From positions 142,179,729 to 142,243,728 of the forward strand of contig JAVHZZ010000004.1 of the NCBI GenBank assembly GCA_036250195.1: a DNA stretch of 64,000 nucleotides. Direction: 5' to 3'. The position numbers were made by a program, and so were the translations under genes. Of the stretch, positions 57,567 to 64,000 are shown in pieces. Every line of letters begins with the position of its first letter. Within the stretch, counting starts at the first letter, position 1. The DNA is from Mixophyes australis. Its lineage: Eukaryota; Chordata; Amphibia; Anura; Limnodynastidae. The notes beneath the pieces are model-generated. The model was not told the origin of the DNA. It saw only the letters and a list, made by a program, of their open reading frames with translations, and ran no database searches.

Positions 57567-58404
57567 TGTCGAAGTCAGCAAATTGGATAAAGTCATTTCA
57601 ATTAAAGTCGAGCAAACTTGGTTGTCTTTGTCTGAAAAGATGCGTACGGTACGCTACGGCGTACAACAGCACGCTACGGCGTGAAAGGGCGTACGCATCC
57701 ACTACACGTGGCAGCAACAGTAATTGGTCCTTTACCATACATTCGCACAAACACGCATACTAATAAAATAGTACACATTAATGGTAGTTGCAACACATAG
57801 TCAGTTATGTCGAAATATAGTAGTATTTATATGTTATATTAGAGTTACATGCATATTAGTGAAATACACGGAACAGGTTGAAGGAATCATATCATGAGTG
57901 GTATCATAATAAACCTCTTTACATATCCTACTGTTTGGTTCTCTCTGCGAAGGAATCGCAGAGTGCATACACAAGTTATGAATGATAGGGAATTATAAAC
58001 TACTTAAGACTAAGGAATCTTGGCGGGAAGAACCGAGCATACCCCCTGGAGAGGTGACCCCCTCCTTTGGATTCCTTAGGATGAACTAGCCAATGATTGA
58101 CAACCCCTTGGACCTTCCTGAGACCTGGACCAATAGATGCAAGCTATACCATCTTCATTGTATTACTGTATTTCATTGTGTAGATAAGCAGCAGCTTCAC
58201 ATCCAGTGTTCAGACATCTTGTCCCCAGACTTCAGGATTGAATGACTGCACTGGATCCAGAGCGCCTGCGATAAGTAACGGCTGTATTTATTATTACTTC
58301 GCTTGAGCATATTATTCTACTATTTGCGAATAAATCTTTGTGCGTTGGAAACACAACTCGAGGTTCGACAATCGTTATTGGTTAGCGACAATACGCACAT
58401 AACA
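57567..58404 (+). mobile_element. Solo LTR of a retrovirus-like element (4-bp TSD)
   Basis: Begins TGTCGAAGTCAGCAAATTGG and ends CAATACGCACATAACA, with AGAG duplicated on both sides (57563-57566 and 58405-58408). An AATAAA signal lies at 58329-58334, near the 3' end as expected, and a possible TATA box ATTATAAACT at about 57990. The U5 is short. No gag, pol or env is present. A TSD of 4 bp and an 838-bp LTR fit an endogenous retrovirus, but the class is not determined. Confidence 0.75.
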
Positions 58405-58797
58405 AGAGTGACAAATTTGCAAATGATTAGTACTAGTCTAAAAGGCATACATCGGGACTGATTATTCCAGGTGCGCATTCTGAGTGCAATCGACTTGTAG
58501 TTCTACAAGCGCCAGCATGCCCAGACTGTTACTGGCAGCCTGGGCTGGCTGGGACTTGTAGTTCCACAAACTAAAATAGCGTTTTAAACATTTTCTTTTT
58601 TTACCTCATACCCAGGGGTGTGGCAAGAGCCGTAGTGCTTTCACGCAGCTGGGTGTCCCTAGAAGGGGGGCTCATGCTGAATGGCCTTGGCCTGTGTGTC
58701 ATTATGGCTGGGGGACCCACACTCTGGGTTCCCCTGCTGCCCCCCCCCCGATGTAGCGAATACCAGCACAAGAGTTACTATCATTAGGAGGGGGGGC
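58405..58797. other. Foldback fragment and anonymous sequence
   Basis: Inverted words TTGTAGTTCTACAAGCGCCA and GGGACTTGTAGTTCCACAA at 58494-58572 resemble the ACTACAAGTCCCAGCAT part of the hAT MITE at 48674, so an old relative lies here. The rest is unrecognised. Confidence 0.5.
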
Positions 58798-59260
58798 CAG
58801 GCCCGGCGCTCCCATTAGGCAAGGTAAGGCAGTTGCCTAGGGCTCTGGAGGGCGCCACAGAATTAAAAATTACTTTAAAACTGTGCGGCGACCGCTGAGC
58901 ATACCTTCCACGGCCGCCGCACAGCTTCAGATAAATCCACGGGGAGGGGGAAGGGGCTATGGATCACCACCGCCGCCCTCCCCTCCAACGGCTGATGGGG
59001 TGCTCCGTCTCCACTCACTGACTGTCGGCCGTGACATCATCATCATCACGGCCCGACAGTGTCAATGAGTGGAGGGGAGGAGACGGAGCAGAGAGGAGCT
59101 GCTTTATGGAGGCAAGTTAAGGTAAGGAAAGATGGGGGGCGGGGGGCGCGGATTTTGAAAGTGTGCCTGGGGGGGGAAGCCGATTTTGAAAGTGTGCCTG
59201 GAGGGGGGTGCGGATTTTGAAAGTGTGCCTGGGGGGGGGGGGGGGTGTGGATTTGCAGGT
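58798..59260 (+). mobile_element. hAT fragment, second copy of the 55001 type
   Basis: Starts CAGGCCCGGCGCTCCC and is nearly identical to 55001-55425 through the palindrome (59010-59077) and the donor TTAAG|GTAAGG at 59122. It then has three tandem GATTTTGAAAGTGTGCCTGG units of about 37 bp with G runs, where the 55001 copy has two. The right terminal repeat was not found. Confidence 0.85.
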
Positions 59261-60915
59261 GCTGACAGGAAGGTACATACCTGCAGCGTCCTCTGTAGTA
59301 GAGCTGAACAGAGCAGCCCTGCATTCAAATTCAACAGGGCACGTATCTTGAGATTCGTGCGCTTGGTAGTGCCCAAAGCCTAAACACGTGTATATAATAC
59401 TGAACGTGGGTTGCGCTCAGAATGCATGTTTGATAAATCAGGCCTGTAGTATCTTCTTTGTAGCAAAGTATGTTATCATTTTGTTATATTGTATTATTGG
59501 GTCATTTTTATTTGAAGGCCGGATTTTGTCCACACAAATACCTACCGTTTATCATATTCTGATCATTTGGAAGGTTGTTAGCTCTTTACTCAAATTCCAC
59601 TGCTGCACATTTTTGCTGGATTGTTAATACTATAAATAGAACATACCCAAGCAGGTCTCAATTTGAGGTACATTCTTTACATACATGGAAGTGATCATTT
59701 TGGTATGAAAATCTATGGTTGACAAAAGATACAAACTTCCAAAAATGAATTATAGGTGATTTCCCAGGTTAACTCATGTTTCCACATGAACTTTCACATG
59801 TACTTACTGCTATTTTTCGCTATCTAGCCTTAAATATTCTTTTGTAAATTAATCCATTAACATCCAATGCAATTATTAGATACTTAGTAATAAAATAAAG
59901 ACATCAGTCGTCAAATAATTTTGTCCATTTATTATCAAATGCAATTATTAGATATTTAGTAGTAGAATGAAGGCATCAATAGTCAAATAATTGTGACTGA
60001 AGACAAAAGGCAAAGGCAAGAACAAAACACTATGGGCCTGATTCATTAAATTGTGTACCGTGGATACCCATCTTTCCCTTCACAAAACACCTTTATGAAA
60101 TTAAAAGAGTTTATCTAAAATGAAGACACAGAGACATTTTAATGTGGCTAAAAATAGGTCACAGTTTAATAGTTACATTTGGTGGCGGGGAAAGAGCACT
60201 GCGGGATGGCTAACCAGACTGATGACCTAAACCAAGCGTGGAAATGGCGAGACTGTCGTACAGCCACTTACCACAGTGAACTAATCCCTAACTGCTTGGC
60301 CGGCTCTAAACCTGGCATCAGAGTGACTGCACCCCCTCTAAACTCACAATGCCGTACCCTCACTGAGCCGGACAAGGGATCCTCCTTACTGAAGGACCAA
60401 AAGTTACCGTTGCCTCGAAGGGGACAGTGTCCTGCAGTCAATAAGTGATAGCGCCGTATGTATCAACCGCTGATCACAGGTCCTTTCTACCAACTTTGCC
60501 TGCTCTGTGACAATAAGAAAAAACATGGGTTAAAGCAGGCACTTAAGCTACAAAAACGCCAAAAGGTGTGGGTGGGCAGGGTCTTGTAAAGAAGAATGAG
60601 GCAACCAGGAAGAGAGAGTACCTACACAGGAATCCAGGACACTCCCATGAGACAGTCATCGGTCAGCCCAGGAGCAGGATGTTAACCTATGCAGGTTAGT
60701 GTAAGAACACTGCCACTATTTAAGTGCATTCGTCTATAGGGACTCTCTTGTCATAAAAAGTAAAGCAAAAAAATTAGTAACTTTGCATCTGGGCAAAACC
60801 ATGGGGGAGTTAAATTTAAAATGTGATGGCAGGTTTATATTTGGGGTAGGGCATGTCCTGGATCAACTTTACATTTCAGTGTAAAAATGAAGCTATCAAG
60901 TATTTGTCTGCTGCA
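59261..60915. other. No gene recognised; tandem duplication at 59866-60000
   Basis: A segment with ATGCAATTATTAGATA-TTAGTA and CATCA-T-GTCAAATAATT is present twice in tandem at about 59866-60000, period about 79 bp. The segment 60130-60490 is less AT-rich and open on the plus strand for 89 codons (60179-60448), but the peptide is not recognised and has no splice context. Confidence 0.45.
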
Positions 60916-61171
60916 TGTCACGCTTCTATGCAGAAACACAGCTAGAGAGTCGGGAATATGGTGAAACACATGAAGTTTATTGCTTGGAAGTACAAACCAG
61001 ATGGTGTAGTAATGAGCATAGCAGGGAAATGCAGAGAGTAATACCAGGTACACGGCTGATGCAGGTAAGCAGATAATATGAAGAGATCCCAGGCAGCAGG
61101 TAAACCAGAAGCACGGAAGCATGGAAAAGCAACAGCAAGTAACAACAATAACCAGCAATCAGATCCTGACA
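60916..61171 (-). mobile_element. Gypsy-type 3' LTR
   Basis: Minus strand TGTCAGGATCTGATTGC ... AAGCGTGACA, preceded by a G-run purine tract and TAC. An AAGCAATAAACTTCATG polyadenylation signal lies at about 60970-60985. It is only 256 bp and not obviously related to the 788-bp solo LTR at 56546. Confidence 0.75.
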
Positions 61172-61216
61172 GTACCCCCCCCCCCCCCCCCCTTAGGGTG
61201 GATTCCAGGCGCCCGA

Positions 61217-61495
61217 TTACCAAAAATGTCTAAATTCATCGGAATCATAGTCCACAATGGGGGGGCCTGGCAGAAAAGTCCTCGTCCATGGGGGGAAAGG
61301 CAGATGAAACCATGCCGGATGGAAGTTCAAGCACCGCAGATCCTGCTCTCTTTCGCCTTTTCTTCTTGCGAGAATTACCTGGAACAGCAGGCTGAACCAA
61401 TAGGGTGGAGCACAATGGTATCTTTTGGCCAGTTGAGATGGGTGGTATTGCTGAAAATACAGAGGCCCCACAAGGTGGCATAGTGGGAGGTGTGA
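61217..61495 (-). pseudogene. Gypsy-type element, last coding remnant
   Basis: A minus-strand frame with the basic GNSRKKKRRKRAGS segment and LELPSGMVSSAFPPMDEDF runs to stops about 60 bp before the purine tract. Position suggests the end of pol or a gag-pol deletion product. The join to gag lies at the 16-bp duplication shared with 62587-62602. Confidence 0.5.
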
Positions 61496-61511
61496 TAAGA
61501 TGGGGTGATCC

Positions 61512-62586
61512 TCTGAGGAAGTTGCTTGTTGCAATGAAACGCGTTAGGTGTGACTCTGGGATCTAGTGCTTTATACTGAATGTACACGTTAATACAGGCT
61601 TTTTACCAGCTTTCAATTTACTGCAAGATTCTTTTAAGGCTCCGTGTCCTGTACACGATCGCTGTAGGAGACTCTCACTACACACTGTGAAGTCCACTGT
61701 GAAGTCCACAATATCGGAAAGGTGTGCACAAGAGGCAATCTCACCGACTACGCTCCGGAACCACCAAGCAGGTCATCAGTTTGGGAGGAAAGGTTTTTTC
61801 ACTAGCACCTTTTATCGTGGTGCATACGAGGACGGAGTGGAGATATATACCGGGTGATTCACCGCATATTCCAGTTATCTGGTAAGGAAACTATACATCT
61901 GTTCCAATAACCCGATGAACGTTGTATCTATATTGCTAATGAAATTTATACCTCCGTTACCTACCTCCTACTGATTGCTTATACCAACTTTGCGGGACGT
62001 TTTTGATCAATACCTTTGAGTACTATTACTGCCCCACATTACAATATTGGGTGTAGATATTAAGGTATACTGGATCACCATCTTTATTGTATATCTACAC
62101 TAAAATTGATACCGTTTAAGGTGTTTGGGAACTGGAGTGACTTTTATACCCGCACCTTATCATAGTGGTTTTTCTATGGAGATTCATAAGGATCAAGAAC
62201 TTTTTATGTGTGTCTTTTGAGCTCCTTTATGCATATGATTATCTTTGGCTGGTTAAAGGATATGAGCCTGTTCCACCATTTTTTGCTCTTTGAGGAATTC
62301 ACATTTGGATTATTATAGGTGCACCTATACTGTTATCAAAATCCTCAAGAGAGGTGGTCAATACCATCTGAATATCGTGTATTTGGAACAAGTTCAAGTT
62401 TATGTATCTGTTTTAATAAATATTATATTTTTATTCAATCACATTACAGTGCCAGTGTTTTATGATTAAAGGGCGTACTGCAATTTGTGTTTTTATTTAT
62501 ATATTTTTTATTTACGGGTTTGCAGATCCCGTGCAGTTGGTCCTCTTTATCATATCCATAATTGTGTGCCATTATATTTGTTGTTT
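61512..62586 (+). mobile_element. Penelope-like insertion with hammerhead-like motif and 16-bp TSD
   Basis: TAAGATGGGGTGATCC is duplicated exactly at 61496-61511 and 62587-62602. The insert begins CTGAGGAAGTTGCTTGTTGC followed by AATGAAACGCGTT. CUGANGA, a 4-bp stem (TTGC/GCAA) and GAAAC in this order are core parts of the hammerhead ribozyme carried in the terminal repeats of Penelope-like elements. No reverse transcriptase remains in the 1075 bp. The assignment rests on this motif, so it is tentative. Confidence 0.55.
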
Positions 62587-62879
62587 TAAGATGGGGTGAT
62601 CCGTCTCAATAAATGGGCTCGCCCATTCCAAAGCTTCCCCTCTAAAATGCGATATTAGGAACAGTACCTGTCTCTTAGGGTTATTAATGAGGTTTGGTAC
62701 GGAGGGAATATGTGAAGCAGAAAACCTCAGATGGGCACTAAGTTGGGAAAGGTGCCTCTCAAAGAAAGATAACGGCTTAGACTTGGCACTCTCAGCAAAG
62801 AATGACTTGGACTTGGCAGAATACTTGACAGGAGGCCCGGGCTGGGCGGCAGGCTTGGCAGCAGGCCTGGGCTGGGCGG

Positions 62880-63110
62880 CATGCTTGGACGGAACAGCAT
62901 TGTGAAAAGCCTCAGAGCAGACAGCACTGCAAGCAGCCTCAGAGCAGACAGCACTGTGAAAAGCCTCAGAACAGACAGCACTGTGAGAAGCCTCAGAGCA
63001 GACAGCACTGCAAGCAGCCTCAGAGCAGAAAGCACTGTGAAAAGCCTCAGAACAGACAGCACTGTGAGAAGCCTCAGAACAGACAGCACTGTGAGAAACC
63101 TCAGAGCAGC
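62880..63110. repeat. 27-bp repeat block 1 in gag
   Basis: About eight units such as CTCAGAGCAGACAGCACTGT followed by GAAAAGC. In frame with the minus-strand capsid region. Confidence 0.92.
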
Positions 63111-63137
63111 CCAAAGTGGTAACTCGGGCTGAACTGC

Positions 63138-63270
63138 ATGGAACGGCAACTCGGGCAGGACCGCATAGAACATCAACTTGGGCTGGACCTCATGGAACGG
63201 CAACTCGGGCTGAACCGCATGGAACGGCAACTCGGGCTGGACCGCATGGAATGGCAACTCGGGCTGGACC
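63138..63270. repeat. 27-bp repeat block 2 in gag
   Basis: About five units such as ATGGAACGGCAACTCGGGCT followed by GGACCGC. Confidence 0.9.
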
Positions 63271-63377
63271 CTAGGCAAAGTTTCAGGAGAGGACTGGAGG
63301 GACAAGGCCATCCCTGGAGCAGACTGTAGCTCAGGAACAGAGGCAGCGGCTGGAGACTCGGGTGAAGAAGCAGTGTT

Positions 63378-63745
63378 CCCGGGACCTCGGAGCAGGAGAC
63401 AGCGGCCGGGACCTCGGAGCAGGAGGCAGCGGCCGGGACCTCGGAGCAGGAGGCAACGGCCGGGACCTCGGAGCAGGAGGCAGCGCCCGGGACCTCGGAG
63501 CGGGAGGCAGCGGCCGGGACCTCGGAGCGGGAGGCAGCGGCCGGGACCTCGAAGCAGGAGGCAGCGGCCGGGACCTCAGAGTAGGCAGCAGAGGCAGGGA
63601 CCTCGGAGCAGGAGGAAGCGGCAGGGACCTCGGAGCAGGAGGCAGCGGCCGGGACCTCGGAGCAGGCGGCTGGAGCTGGCGCCTCAGGACAGGCGGCTGG
63701 AGCTGGAGCCTCAGGACAGGCGGCTGGAGCTGGCGCCTCAGGACT
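63378..63745. repeat. 27-bp repeat block 3 in gag
   Basis: About eleven units such as GGGACCTCGGAGCAGGAGGC followed by AGCGGCC, then three related units GGCGGCTGGAGCTGG(C/A)GCC with TCAGGAC. Both strands appear open for 120-200 codons because 27 is a multiple of three; only the minus frame belongs to gag. Confidence 0.93.
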
Positions 63746-63780
63746 GGTAACTGGGGTTGGCACATTGGGCATCATCCCAG

Positions 63781-64000
63781 GGAGCAGAACAGGTGAAGTG
63801 TAAACAAATCCGGAATACGGAGAGAAACAATAGAAGATGGTTTAGTAGACTGTTATGGTCTGCGGAGAGGACTTGTAAAAAGTGTACATTACTGGCATAG
63901 TAGAGACAATTTGGACCACCTGTGAACCGGGAATTTGTTACACCATAGTTCTTAGTAAACTGCCAATTTGTAGAAGCACAATTAAGAGGTGCTGTTCGCA
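63781..64000. other. No feature recognised at right edge
   Basis: Likely the 5' untranslated or gag-leader region of the minus-strand gypsy-type element. No primer-binding site or LTR end could be identified before the window stops. Confidence 0.35.

Larger units (their letters stand above)
62603..63775 (-). pseudogene. Gypsy-type gag with three blocks of 9-residue repeats
   Basis: The minus-strand C-terminal part reads SFFERHLSQLSAHLRFSASH followed by PKRQVLFLISHFRGEALEWA and SPFIETDHPIL, typical of the capsid N-terminal region of vertebrate gypsy gag (the ...L-G-AL-WA-P motif). N-terminal to it are three 27-bp tandem repeats, giving SEAFHSAVC (62880-63110), PELPFHAVQ (63138-63270) and SEVPAAASC (63378-63700). 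The blocks are in different frames, so at least two frameshifts separate them. No zinc knuckle or protease was seen. Inactive. Confidence 0.7.
60916..63780 (-). mobile_element. Non-autonomous Ty3/gypsy-type element, gag plus 3' LTR
   Basis: On the minus strand: a repeat-rich gag (about 63775-62603), a Penelope-like insertion, a short C-terminal coding remnant (61495-61217), a purine tract AAGGGGGGG (complement of 61175-61195) and a 3' LTR (61171-60916). Pol appears to be deleted, since the sequence passes from gag to the pre-PPT region in 300 bp. The 5' LTR should be to the right, possibly beyond the window edge at 64000. Confidence 0.75.

Noticed and set aside
63362..63796. Plus-strand frames of 125-144 codons with GAGGSGRDL or RSRRQRPGP repeats
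   Set aside because: Antisense of the 27-bp gag repeats.
33604..64000. PSTPIP1 first coding exon (FKDAFW region)
   Set aside because: Looked for the complement of the expected codons with a donor; nothing convincing, so it is probably beyond the window.

Overview
The window is vertebrate nuclear DNA, most probably from a frog or other amphibian with a large, repeat-filled genome. The evidence is short exons with GT-AG splice sites separated by kilobase-scale introns, a CR1-type LINE, Tc1-like transposons, many hAT-type elements with perfect or near-perfect 8-bp target-site duplications (TSDs), a tRNA-derived SINE, Ty3/gypsy-type and retrovirus-like LTRs, and long minisatellites. Nothing prokaryotic was seen. 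The species cannot be named from the sequence alone.

One host gene is recognisable. Six minus-strand exons (14916-15014, 15526-15588, 16812-16918, 17566-17600, 29218-29292, 33510-33603; 473 nt together) splice in phase into one open frame. That frame encodes most of the front part of the F-BAR domain of PSTPIP1 (proline-serine-threonine phosphatase-interacting protein 1). The first coding exon should lie beyond the right edge and the rest of the F-BAR and the SH3 domain beyond the left edge; neither was found inside the window. Nearly everything else is intron of this gene filled by transposable elements.

Layout. 1-14.9 kb: a 2.3-kb hAT carrying a 33-bp minisatellite, a Tc1 remnant, a decayed CR1 LINE with nested MITEs, a gypsy LTR fragment and several palindromic MITEs. 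14.9-33.6 kb: the exons, with an 8.3-kb hAT (18071-26365) loaded with about 6 kb of a 29-bp satellite filling 71 percent of one 11.6-kb intron. 33.6-60 kb: presumed intron 1 or upstream DNA, with further hATs (34427, 39551, 43594, 47347, 49558, 55001, 58798), two Tc1 elements and two solo LTRs. 60.9-63.8 kb: a non-autonomous gypsy-type element on the minus strand with a repeat-rich gag, cut by a Penelope-like insertion with a 16-bp TSD.

The most interesting pattern is shared by several hAT elements. Reading in one direction each has a terminal repeat, a GC-rich (often palindromic) segment, a consensus 5' splice site, a G-rich tandem array, and in three of them a polypyrimidine-AG acceptor followed by a conserved 79-84 bp exon-like block and then the other terminal repeat. 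They look like mini-genes whose intron has become a satellite nursery. The largest copy lies in sense orientation inside PSTPIP1, and its exon-like block would enter that mRNA without a stop or a frame change.
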